Shown here: positions 12,172 through 23,800 of the stretch, one piece after another
Layout: each line of letters starts with the position of its first letter
Position numbering within the stretch: position 1 is the first letter of the stretch
NCBI GenBank assembly: GCA_016858145.1
Contig: JAEHOE010000045.1
Span: 434,001 to 498,000, forward strand
Reading direction: 5' to 3'
From: Edaphochlamys debaryana
Taxonomy: Eukaryota > Chlorophyta > Chlorophyceae > Chlamydomonadales
Length of the DNA: 64,000 bases
Notes under the pieces: generated by a model
Told to the model about the DNA's origin: nothing
Database searches by the model: none
What the model saw: the letters and a program-made list of their open reading frames with translations, nothing else
Made by a program: the position numbers and the translations under genes

Positions 12172-13007
12172 TTACATGACTTGAAGCGAGGCACAAGCAG
12201 CAGCAGCCAGCCACCGTCACGGATCAGGAAAGCTAGCGCCCGGCTGCTTGTGCTCCGTCCGCTCAAGCAAGCAGCGGTGGCCATCCAGCAGGCAGCCGCG
12301 CAGCCAAGGAGAGCATGTGCCGCCTACAAGTCAGCATGCCTTTCAGAAATGAGTTTGTGGTATGTACGGGCGGGATGACGCTGCAGCGTAAAGCGAACAG
12401 GGGCTATGGAAGCAACACCAGCAACCAATGCATGTGCAACGACTCCACGCCCGGCCTGTACACATATGTACAACTACTCACACCCCACTATATATGTACA
12501 GAACGAAGCACCAAACCTATCTATCCAAGCCCGGCGAGGTAGGGCGAGGCCGAACCGTGCGGTCCTAGGGGTGCAAGATTGTGCAGAGCTAGGGGGCATG
12601 AAGGAGACGAGCTCAGGCGGCTACATGAATCACGCATGACCTACGACAGTCCACATCCTGCATGGTGCTATAGATGTGAGACAATAAAGAGACTGATCCA
12701 AGAAAGAAAGAGGCAGAGCGCATTAAGGACGAAGATGAGAAAGATGGTGAAGAGAGGAAGAAGAGAAGAGAGTGTCATTAGGCACGCAGCACGAGAGACG
12801 CACGCAGCAGAGAGAGAACGGCATGAGTTCTCGCGCAGGGGCCCCGCTGCCCACAGCCGGCACGTCCGGCAGGGGCTAAGTGCAGTAGCGCTGCGGGCAG
12901 CTGAGGACTCGCTCTGGCCATGGGGGCCAGTGGAGGGTTGTGGTAGCTCCCACGGCCAGGGACACAGGCCGGCGCCAGGACGCTCCACCCGCCACCGCCT
13001 CGATCGC

Positions 13008-15862
13008 TTAGCACGTGAAACGCCAGCACAGCGGCCCCACGCCCGTGAAGCCAGCTTGGCACTGCGAAGTTCACAAGGGAGTGCAGGAAGGGGCGGCGAC
13101 AGATCAGAGGACAGGTCATGAGCCGAAGCACAGGAGCACCTGCCCGCACTGCTCAGCCGCTGCTCAGCCAGCAGCGGCGCAGGACTCGCGGGACTTGGTC
13201 CCGTCACCCACCCACCCACGAACCCACCTTGGGGTAGCACAGCGCCCCCTGCTGGTCCTCGCCCGCCTTGCACTGAAGGGGGAAGCCAGCGCCGTTGCCG
13301 TACGTCGCCTTCTCGCAGCTCACGCCAATGTCCCGCATGCCGGCGGGGCTGCACAGGCAAGGGAGGGGCGGAGTCAGGGGAGGGCGAGACGGCGAGTCGA
13401 CAGGCGGCGCACAGCGGCTAGCGGGATGGGGCCCGGACGTCTGCGTGGGGTGGGCGCGGTGGCTCGCAGCGCGGCCGTCCCCCGCGTCCTGTCCCGCGCC
13501 CCTCCGAGGTCCAAGGACGCCCCGCTCACCAGTTGGGGGTGCACACGCAGCAGCCCTCAGGGCGGAAGCCACCAGCGCACTTGGGCTGTGGGAAGGAGGT
13601 GCGCAGGGGGCGAGCGTTAGTGACATGTCACGCCGGGAGGCCGTGCATAGACGCCAGGTCCCACGAGGGGCAGCTGAGAGACACCAGCTGGTCACAAGCG
13701 CCCTCCGCAGAAAGGACCCCGCAACTAAGCTGTAGCAAGCCCTGCCACTCACGTAGATGACGAGACCGAACTGCTCACAGCCCTGGCGGTTTTTGCGCCT
13801 GGCAGCGGGCCATAGCGCCGTCGAGGTTGAGGCCGTCGCCGAACTGCCAGGCGAAGCCAGCGTCACGGCCGTAAGAGGCGGGCTTGAGGCAGTGGGCGCC
13901 CGTGTCACGGAAGTTGGAGGGGCACCTGGACCAGCACACTGGGCCGACCATGTCGAAGCCACTGCGGAGGGACGCGGCGCACAGCAAGGGGGAGGACACG
14001 GGTCAGGGCTGTGGGCTGAGGAGCGAGCAGAGGGAGGGGCTGCACAGGGCAGGCGGGCAGGCGGGTAAGGCCACATGGCACAGGCACGGGAAAGGCACTG
14101 TGCCAAAGACCCGAGCAAGACCCGAGCAGTGCAGCCCCATGGAACTCACGCCCTGCAAGCCGGGTAGCACAGCAGGCCGCTGGGGTCCCGCACAGTGCCC
14201 GACGGGCACTGGTCGATGCCACGGCCGATGCCACGGCCTGGGAGGGGAGGAAGAGAGGGGCGCGCGGAGGAGTGGGACACGTGAGTGCCAGGGCGGACCG
14301 GCACGCGCCAAGCGACGTCAACAGTGCAGCAAGACGCCTTGCTGGATCAATAGCTGCGGTACACCCCTGGCGCCCCGCCCTGTGACGACTCGACTCACTG
14401 TACACGCCGATGCAGAAGCACTGGTCGTTGATGCAGATCTTGGTGTTGAAGGTGGCGTCCGTGTGGCGCTTGGTGAGCAGGATGGTGGCCTTGGCGCCCA
14501 CCGCGGGGATCTTGAGCAGCTTGCTGATGTCAGCGGCCAGGCTGAAGCTGCCGTCCACCTCAATGCGGAGGGCCACACCAATGTTGTCTGGGGCGGCATC
14601 AAGGGGCAGCAGGAGGGCGCATGGGGTCAGGGCGAGGATGCGAGTGGGCACACGGACACGCAGGCCCGAGTGCCCCTTGCGCGGTGCCTCCCCCTGCGTC
14701 GTCAGCCCTCCCCTCGTCCGTCCGGCCCCCACACCTCCATCCGCCCCGCTCACCCGCCCTCACGGCCAGCGAGCTGGTGCCCTGGAACGACAGCAGCGGC
14801 TGCAGGATGCTGGCCAGGCCCGGAGCGCTCTGCAGGACGCGCGAGATGTCGTTGGTGGCGGAGCGGTACATGACGTACTGGAACAGGAAGTCGTTGGGGC
14901 CGTTGAAGCGCCACTGCACGTTCTGGCCCAGGTCCAGCAGGCCGCTCAGGTCCAGCGTGATCAGGTTGGCAAGGGTCAGCTGGGGAGCGGAAGGGGCAGG
15001 CGAGCGCGGGGTCATAACTCATCACGGGGGGCAGGTGCGTGGAGCCAACAGCAGAGCGGCACGCAGGGGCTTGCTGGATGGGGGCGGGAGCATGAGGCGT
15101 CACGAGCAGCAGCTGCGGCCTGCGTGCGTAGCGTGCGTTGGTCCTCACCTTGGGTCCCTTGGTGTTGCTGGAGTAGATGACCTCGCGGTTGGCGCTCACG
15201 GTGCCTGCAGGCGGGCATCCAAGCGGGGGCAGACAGGGGTGAGCAAGGCTGGCCGTCCAGGCGTGCATGGGAGGCCCCCGCCCTGCCTTGGCTGTCTCCC
15301 CGCTGCCGGCCCCCGCCGAGCACCCGCGCCTGCGCCCGACTCACTCAGGCCCACATCCGCGTCCGCATCGATCTTGACGCTGGCCACGGTGGCGCCGCCG
15401 CCGGTGGCCACGTCCAGGCCCCAGCTCACACGCCCGCCCAGCATCACGTTCACGGGCCGGACCACGTCGGACAGGGTGCCGGGGACGGGGCTGCGGGCGC
15501 AAGGAAGCACAGGGCAGGCCATGAGCACAAGCAGCCAGGCAGCAAGGCCCAAGCACATGGCGGCACACAGCTCGCGCTGCCAAGCACGTGCATAGGCAGA
15601 GCACCCGTGCCGATCCTCAGGCGGGCACGCCCTCGCCGCCGGGGCTTACTTGTTCCAGTCGAAGGCCCAGCCCTTGTGAATGACCATCTGTAGCGACGTG
15701 CTGTCGAAGTTGGCACCGTAGCTGAAGCCGGCGCGCAGGAGGGAGAACTCAAACTGACCGATCGGCGTGTCGATGGGAGGGGTGGTGAAGCCGTCGAAGC
15801 CCAGGATGTAGGTGTTGGCGCAGGGGTTCACGGCGCCGCACACGGACATGCGGTTAAGGCTC
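13008..15862 (-). pseudogene. Secreted Pro-rich/Cys-rich protein, copy D, 3' ten exons, frameshifted and missing the 5' end
   Basis: The ten 3' exons of copy B recur here with an offset of 9573-9575, from the stop at 13008 to the exon that contains MSVCGAVNPCANTYILGFDG. Splice sites are unchanged. A T run near 13790 has five T where copy B has four, which shifts the frame inside a Cys-rich module (MARCQAQNRQGC becomes MARCQAQKPPGL). The signal peptide, linker and the next two exons are absent because the unit is cut at 16005. There is also one base change in the same exon and a one-base intron difference near 14678. Confidence 0.7.
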
Positions 15863-16005
15863 CTGCGGAGGGAGAGGAGGGGGCAAGGGCTGGGGCTGAG
15901 AGGTGCTGTGTGGGCACGCCGTGGGCGCAGGCCAGTGCTTGCACCCTTCGGTGCGCGGATATGTAGCTGGGTGCAACTGGGTTCGCCCCAGCTTCTCCCG
16001 CCCGC

Positions 16006-16430
16006 CGAGGTACTGCGTGTATATACGCTGGCGCTTGGCGGAAAGGCTGCACTGTGTTGGTTCCACTTGGAAGGCTAGGATGCTCGACGCAGCAGTCCAA
16101 CCATACTTGCATATGACCTGAGCTATGTCAGAAGGTGCATGCGCCGGAGCCCGCGGCGAGAGGACCACGCATGGCAGCGACAGCTGGGCTGGATCGGGCC
16201 GCGGATCCCGCTGCGCGGCGCACCGCAACCCCGCGTGGGCAGCAGACACGAGCACACGACCCACATGCGCATACAACCCTCTTGCGCCCTCCCTGGACTC
16301 TGGGCCCTACCCACGGGGGCGTGGCACGAGGGTGGAGGCTGGGACCAACAGGCACGGGAAGCATGGATGGAGGGTCAGGACGAAGCGCTTGCCTCGAGCA
16401 TACCTCTAGGCCGTAGGGACGTAGGCGTGC
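16006..16430. repeat. Array edge: partial copy of the inter-gene region
   Basis: The sequence resumes at a match to about 1890-2295 and fades into single-copy sequence by about 16430-16450. This is the right end of the array. Confidence 0.75.
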
Positions 16431-17041
16431 CTGTGAGACTGCGAGCGTGGGTCGCACCACTACTTGTCGCCTGCCCTTGACACTTCCGAGTAGGAAGTAC
16501 AGGAGTCATTGACGGGGTCGCCCCAGAGTCCTATTTCACGCCGGCAGAGATGCCATGCAAATGATGTGCCAGCCCAAGCTTAGCGTGACCATGACGAGGT
16601 TTGGGGCATCCCGGCGCATTCCATAATGACCTGCCGACTGCAGGACGAGACCCACCGACCTCGACCAGGGCTACCAAGCTTTTGCCTCAGGGATATATCC
16701 GGTTGGCCCCACATCCCGTCGTCCCTTCACTCTTGGCCTAAAGTCGGCACACCCCACATCCTTCCGCCCCTACTTGTCCGCCTTCGGCCCTGCTGTCATC
16801 ACGCACAGACCAGGATGCGCAGCAGCAGACCCCGCCGCCATCGCGATGGGGCCAACACCGTGTGTGCACTGCCCCTTCCTACGCCAACACTCAAGCGCCG
16901 CGTGCGCCCGCCCATATGCAACGCACCCCGCCTGTTACGCGATGCCATGGTCCCTCAGCCTCATGCGGACCTCTTGCAGCCCGTGCCCTTGGGACTGGCA
17001 TTGCTCCCTGTGCCAACGCAGTCCATGTACATCCGTTATCA
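16431..17041. other. Single-copy stretch downstream of UCHL5
   Basis: It probably holds the UCHL5 3' UTR. I found no TGTAA on the gene strand here and no coding signal. Confidence 0.4.
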
Positions 17042-20000
17042 TCAGCTGGTTCCGCTGGCTGGCTTGCGGGCCCGCTCCAGCAGAGGGCCCATCTGCCCCC
17101 GCTCCGCCACCAGCTTGAGCAGGTGGAAGAGGAACGGGATGAAGTTGTGCTTCCTGTTTGGAAGCAGAGAAGGCCCACTCGTCAGCAAGCATGAAAACCA
17201 GGAGACTAAAGGCGTAGGCACGCGGGTGTCCCGACCCAAGCAACGCACCTCCGCACGTTCTCCTCGTGCCAGGACCGGCGCTTGGCCTGCTCCCCCGCCA
17301 GGGCCTCTTGCAGACTGCAGGGACAAGGCGCAGCAGTGAGCGGTAGGATGCGGATCATGCGGCAGAGGTAGTCCCGACCTCACGGCACGGAACCGTGGAC
17401 TGGGCGGGTCCTCAGGGCACCCGCGTATAGCTAGTCCCCAGCCCAATACCAATTCCCGTCTTCTGCCGTTCCCCGCTCACCCAGCCATCTCATCCATGAC
17501 TGCCGCCAGAGCTGCCTGCGGTCGAAAAGAAGGCTTCCTTCTTACAACACGGGTGCCCCTCAGGTGTATGTCTGTGCTCCTGTCCGACGGGGCTCGCTCC
17601 GTGGCGCACGGACCCTCTCCGATCGGCGCCCTGCTTCAGCCCGAACACCCACCACTGTCTCGTCGGTTTGTGCCTGACAGGGAGAGGCGAGCGGGAAGAA
17701 TACATCGGCTTGAATAGTGCAGGAGCAGACCGACGTCGCTGTCGGCCCTATTTTCTGTTCCTTCCCCTCTGCCAGCACAGCGGCCTATGCTTTGCTTGCA
17801 CACACCTGCGCCGCCAGCTCCGCCCTCCGCGCCTCCGCCGCTGCAAGGCGGTCCTTGTAGAGGTCCAACCGGCTGGCTACGAGCGCCATCTGGGGTGAGG
17901 ACGGGGAGGGGGCCTGAGCTGAGGGTGGCAACACGGGAAGGAGGTTCATGGCTGCAGAAAACTCGTGGACCCTCAATATGTTTTGCGAGGGGTTGCTTAG
18001 GGTTTGGGCAGCGCTGACTCAAGGACACGTCAGGATTGTGAACAACTTTGGTGGTCATCACATGGTACTACACGGACCCATGTAGCGGCTGGCTGTGGCG
18101 GTATGGTTGCTCTCCGTCTAAAAGCTTTATGAACACCTTACTGGCCTCCGCTACACTGACCTGGCATTGCCTCTTTGCGTAGGGTACGACCCCCCCCCCG
18201 GGTGCTGAGCTGGATACAAGCCCGGATTCGCCGGCCCTGCCTTGCATTTTGCCCTCCGCTGCGGAACCCCACCCTCCGCGGCCTCCTTCCCCTCCCGCTG
18301 CTCACCAGGTTGAAGCGGACCTCGCTGGCCGCGTACCGCTGCATGCGCGCCTCGATGTGGGGGCCCACGCGGTCCAGCCAGTCGGCCTAGGGTGCGGGAG
18401 GAGGGGCAGTGAGGGCGTGGCCATGGGCCTCGGGTCTCGCGTTGGGGAGCACCCATGGAGAGCTGCGCAGATCGGTGCCTCACCTCGCCCGCTTCGCAGA
18501 GGGCGATGGGTCCCTCCTGGAGTCCGTCCAACTCCCACAGCTTGCCGCCCCGAGGCAGGTAGGCTGCGGGGCAGAACAGGTTGCGGCGCTTCGGGTAAGG
18601 GAGCCACAGCCTCCACGATACCCACGATACCAACAGCGGGTCAAGACATCCCGTGCGGCCGTGAGGCCAGGGTAGCATGCCCACTCCACCTCTCCCTGTT
18701 CATCCCTCCTTCCTACCGATGAAGTGGAACGCCTCGCCTCCCTGCGGAAGGGAGGGGAGAGGGCGGGTCGAGATGGGGCCACGCGGGGCCACGAGTCTCA
18801 GTAGTGGAGGCTCGTGTACGTCCTGGGCACCTGGGGACAGCAAGCCCTACCTTGTGGTCGTCGTCATCGTCGGGGACCAGCGGCTCCGGCCGGGCAAAGC
18901 TGCAGCGTCAAGAGAGACCCCGTGAAACCCAGCCCCGTCAAGCCGTGAAACCGCGCCCAGCGCCCGGGGCCCACCCTGCCCCGCACCTGTTGTGGGCGTT
19001 GCGTATGAGGTCGCTGTTGCTAATGGCCAGGCCTGCGTGTGTGTAGGCAAGGGGTAGGGGTTAGGGCGAGGGCAAGGCTAGCGGGTGAGCTGGCCTGATG
19101 TTCATATGCCTGCCCCCCACGCACTGCTTCTCCCCCACCGCTCCGCGCACGCTGCTGCGCTGCGCACCCTTCATGGTGGGGTCGAAGTCGCCCACGAACT
19201 CCCGGAAGTTGGACAGCTCCTCGCCCAGCTGCAGCTGCGGGCAGTTGAGCAGGATGGACAGGATGGCCTGTGCGGGCAGGGGGTAGGGTACTCGTCTTGA
19301 GTGGAAGCATGGGAGGCTGGAGGGATAAGACGCCCCAATGGTTTTACGCGGGTGAAGCCTCCCCGTGCATTACAATGCCCCGACACACGGCCTTCTTGCG
19401 AACAGAGTTGATCGCCCTCACCTGCGTTGCGCAGGCGTTTGTGATGACCTGCACGCGGCAAGTGCAGCGGTTACAGGGTCAATATGTGTTACGACGAGAC
19501 TAGTTGTGCCCCGTACCCCCTACGCCCCTATGCCCCTATGCTGGTCACGGGCCGAGCACAGCGCTTGCCTGCTTGGCGAAGAACACATCCGTGTCCGCCG
19601 TGGGCTGCCGCTTTTCCGCATCCGACTCCTTCTTCCACTGCGGGCGTACACGGGTCCAGGTCCGAGGGTTTCACAATGGGAAGCGGCATATCTTGTTTGA
19701 ACCTAAGCCCACAAACCCCGCACATGAATACGAGGATGGGTCACCAGTACGGCCCCCGTACCTTGAAGAGGAAGATGAGCCCGTAAACCGGCTGCAGTTC
19801 CCGCAGTTGCTCGAGGGCGTATAGCTCCTCCACCTGCACCCCCTTGACACCTATCTTCTCTGCACGTGCAAGCAGTGCCCCCCACCAGCGGCAGGAGGGA
19901 CGGGCGGTTCCGTGTGGGTTTGGGGTTGTTGGAGACAGGCCAACTGTCCCCCAGGGCCCCCAGTCAACAGTGCGCGCTTGCATCCTCAAATCAGGCTGCG

Positions 20001-20266
20001 TCCCCACGTCAGCCGCACCTATGAGCTCTGTGAAGACGCCTGCGTCACGCGAGGGAAGCACACAGCGAAGGCAAATGGTGGGAAATGCCCGCAGTCCCCA
20101 ATACGTCTCCCGGTGAGCCACACAACCTCTGATGCTGCTGCATTAGGTTTCTGAACTACGCCCAACGGCCCAGCATGACCCGCGACCGCCTCCCTCCAGA
20201 TCTCCCGATTCTTGCCTCCGTGCGTCAAGCCTTACCGGGATCGCTTTCAATTGTGGTCCACTCCAT
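17042..20266 (-). CDS. UCHL5: Ubiquitin C-terminal hydrolase UCHL5/UCH37 (peptidase C12), proteasome-associated
   Basis: Fifteen coding exons (minus strand): 20236-20266, 20019-20039, 19762-19859, 19569-19637, 19422-19448, 19168-19267, 18987-19032, 18851-18899, 18717-18741, 18484-18563, 18306-18386, 17806-17889, 17481-17515, 17249-17314 and 17042-17153, giving 307 residues (human protein about 329). It starts MEWTTIESDPGVFTEL. The catalytic set is visible: Gln73 in FFAKQ, Cys79 in NACATQ, His153 in AFHF and Asp168 in LWELDGL. The ULD-type tail ends KHNFIPFLFHLLKLVAERGQ. The family removes distal ubiquitin from chains on the 19S proteasome (through ADRM1/Rpn13) and on INO80. Exons 2, 5 and 9 are only 21, 27 and 25 bases. 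The intron after FFAKQ uses a GC donor (GCAAGC); an alternative GT nine bases on would add three residues that the family lacks. The start is divergent from the BAR-like gene. Confidence 0.95.
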
Positions 20267-20841
20267 CCTTGCTCCCGATGGCCCAGTATAGCGTGTCTCA
20301 AGCTTCTTGGTGAATTTGTTAATGGGTTTGGCGGTGCGACGTCGCTATCGCTCAGATATGGAGTGTTTGACGCGCGGCTCTGCTCGAGGTGGGATGTACT
20401 TTGTGCCGAGGTGCGTACTGGGGCTGGTACTTGCCGCCGCGCACCGGCACGCTCCCGCCTTCCCCCCGCTTTTCCCCGGGCCCCGCCCTACACCTGAACT
20501 CGTGCTAATGAGCTGTGACTCCTGTGAGCAGTGCTTCCAGGACGGCCAGCTTCATGCGATGGGCGGAGCGCGGCGCCAAGATGGAACAGCGCCCGAGACA
20601 TCGCGGCTGGCCGCCTTGACGATACAAGCCGCCGCACATACCGCCGGCAGTCGCTCACAGCACACTCCGCCTGCACCACCTCAACGGAGACAAAGCGCTC
20701 TGCTCCACAGACTTTCCTGCCCGATCGACGCAACCCCGCTGACGCCGTCAACCTTGGGCAGCCTCGCGGCGTTAGCGTTGCGGCTCTCCCAGCGCCACTG
20801 AGCCCGCAGCAGCTCCAGCCAGCAGCAGCAGCAGCAGCAGC
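20267..20841. promoter_or_regulatory. Divergent intergenic region between UCHL5 and the BAR-like gene
   Basis: 575 bases separate the two start codons, so both promoters and 5' UTRs must lie here. A (CAG)n run (20815-20840) directly precedes the plus-strand ATG. I see no clear TATA box. Confidence 0.5.
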
Positions 20842-23800
20842 ATGTGGGCCAAGGTGAGGCCGCCGCCGCAGCGGGCCACAGGGGACGGGACGCTCGCTGC
20901 CGGGCGTCTCGGCGTTGGCTGCGGCGCTGCGCCCGCCCTGACGCCTCCCGCGCTGCCCCTGCCGCGCCCCTGCCCCTTCTGCTGCCGCTGCGCAGTTCTC
21001 GCAGGCGCTGGGCCTGGGGTCCGGCGCCCACGCGCACGGCCACACCGCCCACGGCCACCGCGGGGGCCTGTTCGAGGGGGGCAGCCGCAGCGGGCTGCTG
21101 GACAAGCACGAGCGCTCCCTGGACGAGATGCATGACTTTGAGCGCTCGCTGCGTGGCTTCGAGAAGGACGTCAAGGCCTACAGGGCCTCCACGGAGGGTG
21201 AGCGCCGCACGCCGCCCAGCCGACCCGCGGGCCACTTTCCTTCCGGAGCCCCCACAACCCTGTGCAGCTGCAAGTCTTGGCCCCCCTCCCAGCTTTGACC
21301 GGCCACCCGCCCGCCCCTCCTTGCCCCCGCGCAGGCTTCTTCGGCAACCTGCGCACCTTCCTCGTAGACGACCCGCTGCCCCGCCTCTACGAGCACATCA
21401 CCCCCGCCGCCGCCACCTCCGCCCCCGCCTCCCCCATGCCCGGCTCAAGCACCAGCGGCGGTCTGGGCGGCAGCTCCGCGCCCACCTCCCCGGGCCGCTC
21501 CCACCCGCCCCCGCCCGAACTGGCGGTCGTGGAGCCCCCGCCGCCCACGCTGCACGCCCGCCTCTACGGCACCGACTGCGCCTCGGAGCTGCTGGCGGCG
21601 CTGCGCCCCGGCGCGGGCGAGCGCTTCGAGGCGCTGCTGCTGGCGTCCAGCGTGTGGCTGGGCACGTACGAGGACGCCAAGGTGGGGCTGGGGGGTGGGG
21701 GGAGAAGGTTTGGGGGAGGGGGTTTGTTGTTTGGGGGGTGGGATTTGGGGGGTGGGGTTTGGGGAAGGGGGTCTGGGGGAGGTGGGAGGTGGGGGGGGGG
21801 GCTGGGCGGTGGGGCCGCACGATTCGAGTGCCAGAGGCCCAAACCTGCGTTTGCGCTGCCGCTCCGGCCCGTGCAGCTGGCGTGCTCATGCCTGCAGCTG
21901 CAGGCAAGCCAACGGGGTGGAGGGGCTCGCCTCCCCCTCAGTGCAGGTGCCCGAAACGTACGCAACCCACTTCCCCTTCCCTCCCTCTTTCTCTCCCTCC
22001 CCCTCTACACCACCCCCAGCTCCGCCTGGCCGCCACTCAGAAGCTGGAGTCCAAGGCCTTCGGCAAGACCAAGCTGGGCCGCACGCTCAAGGACAAGGAC
22101 CGGGAGAGGGAGCGCGAGAAGGACAAGGACCGGGGGCGGGCGGCCGCGGAGACCGAGGTGGCCACCGGCACCCCCACGGGCGCCGCCACGCCCTCGGCAG
22201 AGGCCGCGGGCGTGGGCCACTCGGACTCGGACGCAGGTGCGTTGGCGCTCAGTAGTGGTGACCTTCCTAGGGGTTTCCTGACGGTGGTATGTTGGTCTTG
22301 CTACTTTCGGGAACAGTAGCGTCGGCGGCCCACATGCCGGCGCCGCCGACCTGTATGTGAGCCCATGTTTTGAGCTCCCGCACCAACCCTTTCGCCTCCC
22401 CTCCCCGCCAGACCAGGGGGGGGTTAGGAATGATGTAGAAGTACCCCATGCTTCCTTTGGAAAGAGCTTGGGCAAAGGAGCCTAAATCCGCTTTCAGAAT
22501 GAAAATCGAGGTTGTTATTGCAAAGATCCAGGCCCCAAAAGTTCAGGGTGGGTGGGTGGGTCGGGGGGTCCGGGAACTTTCGTCACGGCGGGCAGGACCC
22601 CTTCCGTCGATTGACAATTGTATTGACAAGGTCTGAACTCTGGGTATGCCTGAGCACCACGTTCAGCGGTCGGGAGGTGGGTCCAGGCCGGGCATGACCC
22701 GACATGTCGGCATGCCAGCGTTGCGGAACACGTGGGGGGCCATCCCCACCGCCTCCTGTTGTGTGACACACAGCCACTTTGTCACACAAGCAGTCAGAAG
22801 CATCAAGCGCTACGGTGGTAGGTGCGGCAGGACTCTCTTTGTGGGTCAATGGACGCGTCCATGGTCAACGGACAGACGCCAAGTCTGGCCTTCGCTCCAA
22901 GACGGCTTGCAACGCAATAGCACACGTGAAGTGCAGTCCGTAGAAGTAGAAATGAAACAAGTTGCCGTACGTTTCTCGCATGTGCAGTGCTGCCGTACGC
23001 CGTACGGCATGGGTGGGTGGGTGGGTCAGGGGGGTCAGGAACTTTTGCGGCATGGGGTGCAAAACTTTTGTCCCTACCCCCCCCCCTGGCCAGACGCCGC
23101 CGCCGCCGCCTCCGAGTTCCGCCGCGCCGAGCTGCTGCTGGCGGAGGAGGTGGGCTGGCTGGTGCGGGGCGCCGCCAACCTGCGCGCCTGGACCACGGGG
23201 GTGCTGGCGGCCGCCACCGAGGGCGTGCGGGCGGCCCCCGGCGCCGTCGCCCCGGGCGGCAGCAACGCACCCGAGACCGGCGGCGGCGGCGTGGGGCCGC
23301 TGGGGGTGCTGGAGCCCCTGCCTGCGCGCATTGCGGTGAGCAGGGGATGGTGCGGAGAGGAGGGCTCTGTACAATTTGGGGGCATGAAAGGGTTGCAAGC
23401 CAATGGGATGAAGCCGGCGGTGCATGCGCTGCCAAGGATCCTCCGGACTACAGCGTGCGGGGCCCTGGCTAAGTTGTTCTTTGTTTTGAAAACTAAGGTT
23501 CCTCTGGATCTGCGCCCAGCAACAGGTCTAACTGACACTCGTTCTGCGCCCTAACCCACACCCCCAGGCTGCGCCCATGTCCCGGCGCGGTCGGGACAAG
23601 GCCAAGCACGCCGCTGCGGCCTCCTCCGGCCACGAAGCCGCCGCCGGAGTGGAGTCCACCATCGCCACCACTGGCCCCACGGCCGCCGCCACCGGTGCCA
23701 CCGGCACTGCCGACACTGCCACCTCCGCCGACAAGGCCCAGCCGCTGGCGGGGGCCGAGGCGGGCGGCAAGGCCCCCGGCGCCACCACGGCGGCCGAGGG

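Larger units (their letters stand above)
9558..16005. repeat. Tandem repeat unit 3 (near-identical to 1-6440)
   Basis: Nearly every base from 9558 to 16005 matches 1-6440, with scattered one-base differences. The match ends abruptly at 16005, in the intron between the exons matching 6077-6289 and 6450-6508. Confidence 0.9.

Noticed and set aside
20488..21235. Two minus-strand frames (228 and 184 residues) opposite the BAR-like gene start
   Set aside because: They overlap the divergent region and coding exons in antisense and show only compositional bias.
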